From Coniochaeta sp. PMI_546 (taxonomy: Eukaryota > Ascomycota > Sordariomycetes > Coniochaetales > Coniochaetaceae): DNA of 64,000 bases. Under the pieces are notes generated by a model. It searched no databases, was not told where the DNA came from, and saw only the letters and a list, made by a program, of their open reading frames with translations. Shown here piece after piece: positions 45,501 through 56,771 of the stretch. Each line of letters begins with the position of its first letter. Position 1 is the first letter of the stretch. A program made the position numbers and the translations under genes. The stretch is taken from assembly GCA_021432605.1 (NCBI GenBank), contig MU271147.1:1674001-1738000 (forward strand), given 5' to 3'.

Positions 45501-46647
45501 TTGATCGGCACCATCAGACGTCCGCTCGGGTCGTTCGGACGCTGACTAGGTCTTGTGACGCCTTGGCCGTCCCGCAACCCTGAAACACCTCCAAAGCTCC
45601 CGACCACCACCATCTTGTCGTGGGGGGTGTACTACCAAAACGACCTTGCACTACCGTATCGCCTTTTCCAAGTCGTGATTACGCTCTCTTCAGCTTCTCA
45701 ACTAAGATCAGCACGGCTTCGCCTTGTACGAATCTACGTGGCCTCTCGGGCGCCAAACGCTGAAAGGCAGGGCCCTCTCTCGTTCATTATTTGGGTTGGG
45801 GAGTTATTGCGAGATACCTCGACCGCAGCTTACGAAGCGACCACGCGACGGGCCAAGCTCACGAAACACCAAACGTACGTGATCCCCTGACCCTTCCTGC
45901 AACCTGCGACCCGGCTGTTTAGGTGTCCCTTGCCTGGGCCTAGCCAAGGGTGAAGCAAGTCTGCTGGGGGCCGCACCTTCAGCTTCGGGAGACCCTGATC
46001 AGGCAAATGCGCCAATGCGCCCAGATTCGCGGCTTCGTCTTTCCTAATCGTCTGTACTCTGTCGAAGTGCTATGCACATTGTCGGCCGACCACCGCATCG
46101 CTCCTTGCCGGTCAGAAGCTAACTAGTCATTCTTGTTTTGCGCAGTTCTTCACTGTGGCCGGGACCCAGTTCCTTCACGCAACTTCGTATCAACCTTAGG
46201 TTACACTTCTCCTTTCACAGTCCCCAGGTTGTGTTTTATTTGGCAACGACATAGATTGCGTTTCTTCGATTCGTTCTTCGCGCGAGATACATCAGCTGCA
46301 AGGTTCCACAACCTTCTTCGCCCTTAGACTTAACTTCCCTGGTCTTTGCGACGCCAGCCCACTTGCATCTTGTTGCGAAATTGAGTGTACCACCGGAGAA
46401 ACGACGCAGAACGCCCTGCAGCACCATCCAGTAACACCGATTGCTCACCGTCTAGTATCCGAACCACTGCAAACCTCGGAGAAAGAACACGACAAACCGT
46501 TGGACACGGGCGGGTTGTTGCATATGCAATTGGAACAGAGGAGGAACTTGTGCGATTGGGGTTCCTCCGGTACACGAGGAAGAAAGAGAGAGGCAGGGGA
46601 AAGTGCTTGGATGCCTCGTCGGGCGAAATCTGGGTGGTCACTACTAA
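42586..46647. promoter_or_regulatory. 4-kb gene-free divergent region
   Basis: Separates the two membrane-protein genes, which are divergently transcribed. From about 44.9 to 46.5 kb the plus strand is rich in pyrimidines (TTTTTCCGG, CTTTTCCCG, TTCTTCTTTTCTG), as in long fungal promoters and 5' leaders with upstream introns. The largest frame (43099..43557, minus, starting at GTG) has no recognisable features. No RNA gene was seen. Confidence 0.4.
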
Positions 46648-49428
46648 ATGAGTTTTCCTCAAGATGGGAGGGAAATGGAGCGACCACCGCCGGGCGGATC
46701 CGTTAGGAGGGCACGAGAGCGTGCTCAGGCTGGACTACCACCGGATCTACCATCGCAAATCCCTCGACTCCCGCGCACAATGGAGAACGACGAACCTCAG
46801 ATGGCTCAGCCTTCGCTGAACCCTCGTCGACCAGTCGTCCCACCGGCTGCTGGGCCGTCAAGGCTGCCGCGACCGCAAGTACCGATCGGGCTGCAGACGA
46901 GAGATGGACAAATTGGCGTAGCCATATCGAGGCCGACCCAAGTTCCCCAGTGGCCTCTGGCCGGTCCCATAACCTCTCCTTCGGGTTCATCCGATTCTGA
47001 ACCATATCGACCACCCCCTGGCAAGTCTCAGGCGCCACAGCGGCCACCACGACCCAGCCGGGTTCCATCTATCCTAGATGGATCAAAAATACAGGAACAC
47101 ACGCCAGTATTCCAGTACAAGCCACAATCAACCAGAGAGTCGTCGGAACAGGACCTCTTGGTGGTTCCGGAGACGCCTTCTTCCATGTCCCGCGCTTCAA
47201 CCATCTCTTCTGTCGCGTCAATCCCCGACTTCCCTCTTCCAGTCCAGATGCCAGTGGCACCGCCTCGCCGAAGCGTAAACTTGGGTCCTCCTCCGTCAGC
47301 GAGGCGCGGCGCGTCGTCCTTTTATTCGAATGCATCATACGTCTCGCCGATTCCTGAGGAGAGTCCTCGATCAAGATCTCACGCTTCCTATGCCTCGAGC
47401 GCCGCCATGCCAGAGAGTTGGGGCTCACCTTCACCTGGGCCGAGCCCACAATATCCGGAAGCCTTCTACGACGACATTATAGCTGAGGAGGGCAATCCGT
47501 ATGATGATGATGCCGAGGAGAGCCGTCTAGTGAGGAGTGCTAGTCTGGGAAAAAGGGGTAAACCTGTGTTGGTCACGACGGCCGTTCCTCGAGATCTGGA
47601 TGCCGTGGAGTCTAGTAGGAGACCCGACCCGGTGCCCCTGCAGAATGGCCCTTTCAGGGATGGGACGGGTTACATAGATGCCTCGACGAGCTCCTCCGGG
47701 ACCCTGCCTACGACGAAGACGGCTGTGCCTGCTGTAGCCTTGACTGCCGATAGTATTCTGGATGCTTACAGTGCGGCGAGCTCGACAGACCCGTCCAATC
47801 CTTCTAGATTCACACCCTCACCACAACCTCCAGGAAGCCGGCCATACAGCAGATTGTCTGCCATACGACGACCGCCCCAATTAGACATTGATGCGGTCAA
47901 GAAAGCACAAGCCCGAGGTAGTCTAACCAGCCTGCCAGACCTCATACGCCGAGCGACGAGGTTAGCCGCCAGCTTGGAGAAGGGCCGGAGACCAGCAAGC
48001 AGAATGGACGACTTCTCGGATCTCCCAGATTCCGACCGCTTCGGGCGGGACGGAGAGAGGGATTTGTCATGTAGGTCTTGCAATTGAGGACTCAGAGTTG
48101 ACAGGAGCTGACAGTGTGTAATAGTTGACGGCGAGAAACACCAATCTGGTCTCTCGGACATGCTTGCCGCATTTCCGCCTCCCGCACAGGCCGCTGGCCG
48201 GAGAAGCATTCGAGAGAGCATACGGCAACAGGTTCAGTCTTGGCCACTTCCGCTGACTACCAACCGTGGGCAAAGCAACAATACCTCCCGAGAAGATGTC
48301 CCGAATTCCTCAAATCCCGGCTCTAGAAGACGACGCAGATGCTGCGGCTTGCCCTTGTGGGCCTTCATCCTCGTCGTCACCATCGTGTTGATCATCGCGG
48401 CCGCAGCGATCGTGGTTCCTGTGGAGCTTTTCGTCATTCGAAAGCAAAACGTTAATCAGAGCGCCCAACCGGCGCTGCAACAGTGCCAGTCACAACTTAA
48501 TTGTCTAAACGGCGGCACGAACGTCGTGAACCAAGGCGTTTGTTCCTGCATTTGCACTAATGGATTCACCGGCTTCGACTGTAGCTCTGCTGCAGCGACA
48601 GGCTGCACCACCACGTCCCTAACTGGGGACACTAATATAAATAATGTCACACTTGGCGAAGCTATCCCCCGGCTCATTGCGCAGGCATCGACCAACTTTT
48701 CTATTCCTCTTTCTCCGACGGCGATTCTGGCCAAGTTCAATGCGGGGAATCTCAGCTGCTCGGCAGAGAATGCGCTGGTCACATTTGACGGGCAAGCGAC
48801 AAGGCAAGGCGATGCGTCGGAAGTCGTGACTGATCCGTCCGGCTTGTCCAATGCTGCGGCCGTAGCGGACAATGTCTTGCCTGTTGCCGATGGCGTGGCT
48901 TATGATATTGTCACGGTCGTCGAAGGTCCTTCGACTACGGCCACGCTAGATCACCCAAGCATCCTGCCGTCGGTTCCCGCGGTCAACAACCCAGCTGCTG
49001 ATGCGGGCTTCAGCACAATAATAACTGCCCCGACAACCTTTTCCACGTACTTCGCGACGACCATCACCTTCCCAAGGCCGACCACGACCATCACGCCGAC
49101 TCTGACCAGGACTATTACGACCACGATTCCCGCTCCTACTCCGACTGCGAGTACTGGTACGGGATTTACCGTCACTGAAGAGATCCTCGACTTCGCCCGG
49201 GTAGCAGTCCTGTTCATCCTGCAGGAGGACAGTCTCAAAGACGCCGAAACAGCACAGAATATGCTGCAGCGGCTCTTCACGACGGCCAGCGTGGGCATGA
49301 CCAGCAACAGCGTCGGGGTCAGCATCGACCAGGCAAAGAACGTCACGCTCGGGAATGGCAATTCGGTAGATCTGGTGCAATATCGGGTCGACTCCGGCGG
49401 CAATCTTGTCGGGGGAAAGAAGTCATAA
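46648..49428 (+). CDS. Large single-pass membrane protein with extracellular EGF-like module
   Basis: Two exons, 46648..48070 and 48125..49428, joined in phase 1 by a 54-nt intron, give 908 aa. The first ~545 residues are Pro/Ser/Arg-rich and probably cytosolic and disordered. A basic-Cys boundary RRRRRCC leads into one TM helix (about 551-575, LWAFILVVTIVLIIAAAAIV). Outside lies an EGF-like unit, CQSQLNCLNGGTNV then CSCICTNGFTGFDC (about 593-630), then a domain with several N-glycosylation sequons (NVT, NFS, NLS), a Thr/Pro-rich stalk and a conserved-looking C-terminal domain ending GGKKS. The layout suggests a cell-wall or adhesion sensor. The start could also be the in-frame ATG at 46675. 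I know no characterised orthologue. Confidence 0.78.
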
Positions 49429-50064
49429 ACAGCATGACGAGCACGATCATGGCCCATCCGCATGTTTATGCAACATGACAAATGGAGAAGGCTACTGGAA
49501 AATGAGAGTTGTTGACCACCGTGATCTTGGCTGGTTGGAAGCGAGGCGTTTTCTTCGAGTTCAGGCAGCGATGATTTGCGCTGCGAAGCTGGGCTCAGAG
49601 TTTTGGCGTTGGCGATGATATGGTGTAACATGTACAAAAGAGATTCCGTTCAAAGCATAGCTTCATAAGCATAGGGGCGGGTGGTTCTGATTTGGCACAG
49701 GAAGCAAGCTTAGGCGTCACGATGCTCATTTTCCTTTACTTTTTAAGAGGTTTGGCAGTTGAGATACCATTAGAAGAGACAAAAAATGGATAAGCCTATT
49801 TCGGCTTCAGCATAGCTTGGATTCACTGACCTGAAATGTAGAGATGATGCCAAGAGTCGTAACAGGTCGTGAGCGACACGGTCTGATCCCTTTTCGGGAT
49901 GGCGGCAGTTTCGGATAACTCCTGCCGATGGGAAGGCCGTCCGCCCCCGTATCTTTCCTTATCGACAACAGCAACGACGAGCAGCCAGTCCGCCTCCACC
50001 ACGCATTGAGCTTCACATTTGTGGTCTGTCTAAGCTTATACTTTTTTCTACCCTATCCTAATCC
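49429..50064. promoter_or_regulatory. Intergenic upstream of the Zn2Cys6 regulator
   Basis: Tandem plus-strand genes flank this gap, which should hold a 3' UTR and the regulator promoter. No specific motif recognised. Confidence 0.4.
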
Positions 50065-52723
50065 ATGAGCGCCGAAGCGCCCCAGGATTCGAGCGGGCGC
50101 AGATACCGTTCCAAGAAGCAGAGACCGTGCGATGTCTGCCGCTCCAGGAAGATCCAGTGCAAGCTGCACGGGAATGAAGTCGTCTGTGAGATGTGCAAGA
50201 AGCTGGGGCGGAGGTGCACGTATGTCCTGGGACCTCTGACGAGGAAGCACCGCGGCTCGAGTGCTAATGGCGACAATGACACCCGTGCGGATCTTGGGGT
50301 TTCGGTCTCGGCAGTCCAGCAGAAAGATGGCCCGGTGCCCGGAGATATGTCAAATTCGCAGACTAATCATGGACACTCACACGTGGCTGCTATGGAGATA
50401 GATTCGTTTTGGCTTGGACCGGATGTGCAATGGAGTCCACGGGGACGTAATGATCTGCTGGCGATGAATTGGCCTACCATGCATGTGCCTCTTGGTGTGT
50501 TGCCCATGAAGCGTATCTTGGCTGGCCCGCTGGAGCTGACGATAGTTGTAGGCTTGACACCCAACGATGGCAGCCAAAGTCTCTTCATATCACCTGCCGA
50601 CCATGGTGCTCCCATGTTGAACGATGTAGGTTCATCAGCCGACCACGGCGTGCGTCTAGATTCTCGAGGGCTGGCACCTACCGTCAGTTCGAGTGACTCC
50701 CCCTCTACTGCTCTGGAGGGAGGCAGTCAAGCGAGCCCGCGGGCTGCCGACATGGCGATGGAGATTGTGTCCAACACATCTCCGAGATCAAGTGCTGGAG
50801 GGCGAGAGGTTTCACGTGAGACGTGGCCGGATGACTTCTCGCTAGATTCCAGGACAGAGTACTCGCATCAACTAGTCGGACTGTCGAGCGAGTGCGATCC
50901 TTTCTTCCTCCGCCACTATGTCTACAACGAGCACGACACGTACCCCATGTACCGCCTGCACTTCCGTAAGGTGGTGGACGATGCCACTATGCCGCAACAC
51001 GAGGACAATGGGCCAACGAGTGGGCCCCAGCGGCCTTCTGGTTCGGCTCCGGTCCAGTTTGTTCTGGCAGATGAAGAAATATGGAAGGACGACGTCAAAG
51101 CTGCTGAAGGTCTGTTTTCAGGTAACAACACAGAGAGAAGTGACATGGAGCTCCTCAATAGGCTGGTGACGCCTGACTTGGGGTCGCGGCTACTCAGATT
51201 GTGAGACACCCCGGATCACGGCTTCAATAGTGCTTCATCTAATACGCTGCAGATACTCCCGGTTCGTTCATCCTCGATATCCAATTCTGTCTTTGTCCGA
51301 TCTATCGCGGATACCAGACCAAGACTGTGACTTGTCGTTCCCAGTTGGTCTGCGAGCTGCAGTGTACGCCCTGGCAACACCCTTCACTTTCCTGGACGAT
51401 GAATTGAGCGTCTCCAAGGGCTACATAGAGGTGTGTACCGACGACCTATGGGCCATTGCATATCGAAGCTTCCAGCGCGCAAGTCGAATATCACATCTGT
51501 CTTCATTGCAATTGTGTTTGCTCCTTCTCCAGCAGCCTCCTCAGAGCTACGTTGCCGCAGATCCTCCAGCTTGGTGGACATTATCGTGCTCTGCCTTGGG
51601 TCTGGCAGAGAGCCTTGGGCTCAATATCGACCCGTCAGACTGGCGCATGCCTCGACTGGAGATCATGCTCCGGAGGAGACTCTGGTGGTTCACTTACTCG
51701 TTGCACACTTGGCATGCTCTTGTAACCTCGAGGCCTTCGCACCTCAACGACGAGAACTGGCATGTCTCCAATCTCACCGCGGACGACTTTGAAGGAGATG
51801 CACACGGGGACACAGACATTCGGGAGTCCATCGTGCAGCAGATACCAATTTGTCTGGCGGAGTGCGAGCTTAGCATGATTGCTGCCGATGTACTGAAGAA
51901 ATTCTAGTAAGTCGCATCGCCCTATCCCCAGAACGCTGACACTGACGGGCAACCCTCCGCAGCACATTGAAGGCGACCTCCGAGTCGCTCACCCTGAGCG
52001 CACTCCTCGCCCGCGCACAGCCTCTGAGAGCTCGCATCGAGAGCTGGAGGCAGACACTTCCTATCCTGTCCAAGCCGGCCCTGGAGCTAGACGCGGAGGA
52101 ATTCGAGCACGGCGCCGCCCTGCGTCTGTCACATCTCACGCTCGAGATACTCATATTCCGTGCCCTCCTGCGGCCGCTCTTCTACCAGACTGGACAGCAG
52201 CCTGCTGCCGAGCACTCGCGAGAACCAGTGGCTGCTATCTTCGAGAATGGCTACACGTGTGCTAAAGTAGCCTCTGATATCGTTTCGTCCCTGCAAGCCA
52301 GGCATTTCGCTAGCTTTTGGCCTCCTTGTGAGTCTCTCCTAGTTCCTGACAGCCACATCGAGGTGTTGTACGGGCAGCACTATGTTTTCGCGACGGTTAC
52401 ATTCGGAGTTGAGCTAAGTTCTGACCCAAAATTCAATGGCAGATGTACGATACCAGCTATGCTACGTATCGACCTTTATCTTGACGAACCTGGCGCAATC
52501 TTCCACAAAGGAGATGGCCGTTCGCTTCATGTCCTTGCTGAGCAAGTGGCGAGACACGCTCCGCATACAAGCACGAGCATGGCCGCTCGCCCGGCTTGCA
52601 GCCATGAGACTCGACGCTATCTACTGGAAAGGCCTGTCCACGGTTGTCCACGGCGCCGGACCGGACAGTCCAGCGGTGTCGCTCATCAAGGAGTTGGGGA
52701 TCAAGGGGTCTGGGGAGAAGTGA
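50065..52723 (+). CDS. Zn(II)2Cys6 transcription factor with fungal-specific TF domain
   Basis: Four exons (50065..51200, 51253..51906, 51963..52327, 52443..52723) give 811 aa. The binuclear zinc cluster is at the N-terminus with cysteines at 22, 25, 32, 41, 44 and 51 (CDVCRSRKIQC, CEMCKKLGRRC), followed by a basic linker RKHRG. The middle is Ser-rich. From about 300 on, the fungal-trans domain includes HPRYPILS, WTLSCSALGLAESLGLNIDPSDW, RRRLWWFTYSLHTW and VRYQLCYVSTF. Such factors bind CGG half-sites and usually control pathway genes. The stop is 87 bp from the stop of the neighbouring amidohydrolase. Its partners may be that enzyme and the O-methyltransferase, by position only. Confidence 0.9.
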
Positions 52724-52810
52724 CGGCATGGTATTGCTAGATCAAACTACGGTGACCTCTAAATGCGGTAACATCCTCGGCTTCCCAGTCAAACTACCGC
52801 GCGCGCTCAC

Positions 52811-54404
52811 TCATGTCCTCGTCCCGTCATAGCGCACAACCGCTCCCAACAGTACCTGTGCCCCTAGTATGCAGTCTTCCGGGCTGCAATACTCGTCCGG
52901 CGTATGGCTCATCCCGTTCCTCGTCGGGGTGAAGATCATGGCCGTCGGGGCCCTCTTGCTCACGTGGCAGCTGTCGTGTCCCGCGCCGCTGGTCATGCGT
53001 CTCCACAGCTTCTTGTCCTCCGACGCACCGGCCAACCGACCGCAAACTTCCTCCGCCGACTCCTCGACGGCCGCGATACAGTCCCGGTGGAACTCAACGG
53101 CCACGTTCTCCGTCAACGTCGTCCATTGCACCTGCACGCCGCGCTCGCAATCCTCCTTCGCAATCCTGTCGAACGTCTCTCGGCACCGGGCGACCATCTC
53201 CGCCAGCTTGTCGTTGCTGGGGTGCCGGATGTCGAGGGTGAAGCGCACCGTGTGGGCCATGGTGTTGACGCTGCCCGGCTCGGCACGGAAGATACCCGTG
53301 GTGATGAGGCCGTCCAGGTCTCGCGCAATGGTGTTGGAAGCGGCGACCATCTTGGCCGCGCCCAGCAGAGCGTCTCTCCGAGCTCTCAGGGGCGTGGTGC
53401 CGGCGTGGCTGTCGCGTCCCTTGACCACCACCTCGTACCAGTTGTACCCCTGCGCACCTGTCACGACGCCGATCTTCTGCTGCTCGTCTTCCAGGATGGG
53501 CCCTTGCTCAATGTGCAACTCGAAATGGGCGCCGATCGGGTTCGCTTCGTGGGAGGCTGGTGTGGCGCCCAGGTAGCCTATGCGCTGGAGTTCCTGTTTC
53601 AGGGTGCGGGGGGATGAGGATGGGTCGGTCATGAGAGTTGGGACTTCGGTGGTGTTCCAGGCTGTCTCGAGGGGGATGGAGCCGGCCCAGACACCGGAGG
53701 AGACGGTCACGATCGGGAAGCGAGCGCCTTCCTCGCTGCGTGTGTGTTAGATACCCAGATGTTTATACAAGGTTAAATAGGAAGGGACGCGGACTTTGTC
53801 CAATTTACAATGCCCACGGGACCCTCTGTCTGGTAGTCGTTCTCGTGCAGTGTCCTCAACACCTCCAGACCAGCCATCACACCGAGGATACCGTCGTATC
53901 GTCCGCCAGTCGGCTGTGTGTCAAGATGGGAGCCCATCATGACCGGCGCTTTCTCTGACTTGCCATGGCGCACGGCGAATATGTTGCCCATTTGATCGAC
54001 TGTGACCGTGCAGCCGAGAGCTTTTGCCTGGTCGATCAGCCAGTGCCGGACTTTCTTGTCGTCGTCGTTTAGAGATAGGCGGGCCATGCCCGTTTCTGTG
54101 TGGTGGCTTGAAGAACATCCTGTAAGTGGCCATGGTAGCAAGGATGCTGGCTATGTACTTACTCGCCATATGGATGTGTTTTACCATATTCGCATGTGGA
54201 ATGGATAGAGTTCATCAACCTTGATCCGTTAACGCTCAAGGACTGGAAGGTCTGCTGGAGTGAAGTCTTTCCCGGGGCGTCATTAGCAGTCGCCAGGCCG
54301 CGAACAAGCCCTTGAACCGTCATAGTGCGATGTCTTCTACTGAGGCAACTGGTTGCGTGAGATTGATGAAGCCTAGACAGCGCCTTCACAGCTTTAAGTG
54401 ACAT
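52811..54404 (-). CDS. M20-family N-carbamoyl amino acid / ureido amidohydrolase
   Basis: Three exons (54404..54163, 54106..53795, 53735..52811) give 492 aa. The N-terminal ~40 residues (SLKAVKALSRLHQSH, LSRRHRT) could be a mitochondrial presequence. The metal-binding set of the AllC/HyuC/PYD3 group is present: GSHLDTQPTGGRYDG (H141, D152), NEEGARF (E186, E187), FELHIEQGP and the C-terminal SGAGHDS. Substrate-domain motif is DSHAGTTPLRARRDALLGAA. Relatives hydrolyse beta-ureidopropionate, N-carbamoyl-L-amino acids or allantoate, releasing ammonia and CO2; the exact substrate cannot be told. Both introns have phases that restore YGDHHTETGMARL and NWTNEEGARFP. Confidence 0.9.
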
Positions 54405-54831
54405 CGACTTCGTTCTCACCAATAGCTATACCCCAATCCTTGCTATCGCACGTCTGAAGTTGTGAATGATACATTCCTCATTACAATTTCAACGATATCT
54501 CTCACTCGCTGCTCCGGTTGCCGGCATGGGAGATCGGCCTGGTGGGGGCGACCTGCAAGCTTCCCCTCAAATCGGGGGTCGCCGTGTTATCGGCCGTCAA
54601 GCTATGCGGAAGAGTTGGGGTTCAACGGCCGAGCGGTAAACGGGCAACTCTAGCGCCACGGCGGTCTTCAATCCATGTTTTGGGATCTCCCATTTGCCCC
54701 ATGGCGATCAAAGCAGACTTAGCGCTAAGCAATCACTTGCTGGTATCCAGAACACTTCAAGATGGAAGACTCAACTTGCAAACCCAACCAGCTAATCAAC
54801 TTAAACATAATAACACAAAATACAACTGGCC
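54405..54831. other. Intergenic between amidohydrolase and methyltransferase genes
   Basis: Tandem minus-strand genes flank it; it should contain the amidohydrolase promoter. Nothing specific seen. Confidence 0.4.
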
Positions 54832-56082
54832 TTAGACCAGCTCAGCCTCAATCAGACTCTCACTTCCCATCTCATAAGTATACACTTTGACAATCCCATA
54901 CCCAGCCTTTTTTAGAATACCCTGCCAATCAACCTCAGTCCGTTCCCTCAAAGCACCCAGCACGAACACCAACTGATCCGTCGACGTGACCGCCCACGAT
55001 GCTCCCCGTTCAGGAACAACAATCTCATTGATCAAGACCCGCGAATACCCCTTTTTGATCGCCGGCTTTAGCTGCTCCAAGATCCGGACACATTCATCGT
55101 CTCCCCAATCATGCATCACAGAGTGCAGATAATACGCTCTGGCACCGACCACCGGCTGGGGACTGAAGAGGTCATGCGCCATGACCTCAAACTGCCTCGA
55201 CTGTGACACGGTGGCTATCGCATCCTCCCGATCCTGCAGCACCAATCGTCCCGGAAGGTGCGGAGCCTTCCTTCTCAGCTCCCGCAGGTCGTGGCCCAGT
55301 CCACCCCCGACATCGACGAGGAAGACGTCGCTAACGCTCGGGTCGAACCCCTTTATCAGCCTGTCCGCGACTGGGTAGAATCCCTCATCCAGCCAGCTCG
55401 GCTTTCCGGCGCGGTAGGCGCACATGTAGCTGTTGAAAGCCTTGGAATACTCCTCGTGCTGACCCAACCAGTCGAAGAACGGCAGGTCCGTGTTGTGCGC
55501 CGCCTGGAAGGGACCGTCGCTCAGGCTCGTCGGCAGGGCGTAGTTGATGCTCTTCAGGTACTCTGGCAGGTGCCGGAACGACGGGCCTGCCACGTCGTAG
55601 GTGTAGATCAGGCCGCTGCGGTAGCGCTCCTCCGTGAAGGCGTTGCTGAGAGGGGTGGAGGCGAAGGTGCCCGCGGAGGGCTCGGTGATGATGTCCATAG
55701 CGGCCAGGTGCTTCAGGATCCGGGATATGAGGACCGCGTCCGCGCCGGATCGGGCGGCGAGGTCCGCAGCGGTGCTCCCGGAGGGACCGCTGGACTTGAG
55801 GTGGGTGAAGAGGTTTAGGTCCACGGCTATGCGGCAGTGGGCTGATCGGGCGGGCTACAGGAGATCTTAAGTCTGACTGATCGTCTGGTGGGTTAACAAG
55901 AGACAGCTCACTTCTGCCCATCCTATGCGTTGGATGGCTTCGCAGGGTAGCTCTAGACTCGAGATCAAGGCATGGCTGAGGTTGAGTAGCTGCTCGCGGA
56001 CGCCGGGCTTGTGTTGTGCCAAGTCAGCGCCGAGCGCCGTCAGCTGTGTCAGAATGATTTGTGGATTTGAAGACTCTGGCAT
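54832..56082 (-). CDS. SAM-dependent O-methyltransferase (plant/fungal family 2 type)
   Basis: Two exons, 56082..55912 and 55854..54832, give 397 aa; the 57-nt intron is in phase 0. The N-terminus has the dimerisation helices, the junction reads IGWAEPARSAHCRIAVDLNLF, and a winged-helix segment follows (LISRILKHLAAMDIITE). SAM-binding motif I is LVDVGGGLGHDL. Later come AYYLHSVMHDWGDDECVRIL, with the His-Asp of the catalytic region, and RVLINEIVVPE. Enzymes of this type methylate hydroxyls of polyketides and other aromatics and are common in fungal secondary-metabolite clusters. The substrate is unknown. No polyketide synthase or NRPS lies in the window. Confidence 0.9.
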
Positions 56083-56771
56083 GGTTATTACATTGCTAAC
56101 TTAGAGACTGACTTGGGATATATCTAGCTCAAGCCATCTGAGATGCTTGCTGCAAAGCTCGTGATGGTGATCTCATATGGGATCCAGGTGCATGACGCTT
56201 AAGCCAAGCTCTTTGCTTACACATGCCCCAAGTGCCACAGCACAATTGACTAGGCTTTGTTTAGCACCACACAAACGTTCTCTGGCCGCTTGTAGGTTAG
56301 CCTATTCCTGTCAGCACTTCCTCGAGTTTTGTGATGCGTGCCCCCTCTTATGCGTGCCACGATAGCCCTGTGCATCACCTCAATTGAATCCCACGGATTT
56401 GGTGACGAAGTAGGTAATGTCTGGGCCCCCGAGACTACCACAGGCCAGTTTTCGGAGGCCCCTCTATGTGAGGCCTGCTAGATTGAATGATATGTTGAAG
56501 AGCGTTGTGCCTATATCGAGCACGTCTGCATACATGTGCGCGTTGCTGTATCCCAAAGCCTGACGTTGACGGACCCTTCGTCAAGTCGTTTGAAGTGGCG
56601 CAATCGATCATCGAGGAATTATGCTCCTCTTCGAATAGACCCGGAAAACGTCGAGGCGTTACAAGCTCGTTGCGCACCGGTAAGCAGAGCACTAGTTCAA
56701 TGCCGACGGCATATCCTTAGATCTTCGCGCCAGAGGATCTTTCTGCCCAAGGGGCTACAGGCTTTCTTCCA
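56083..56771. other. Intergenic between methyltransferase and ankyrin pseudogene
   Basis: Contains the methyltransferase promoter and the 3' side of the ankyrin locus. No supported frame. Confidence 0.4.

Noticed and set aside
52869-53617. 235- and 237-codon plus-strand frames over the amidohydrolase
   Set aside because: Antisense shadows of a strongly conserved M20 enzyme.
55258-55818. 186-codon plus-strand frame over the O-methyltransferase
   Set aside because: Antisense shadow; the minus-strand gene carries all catalytic motifs.
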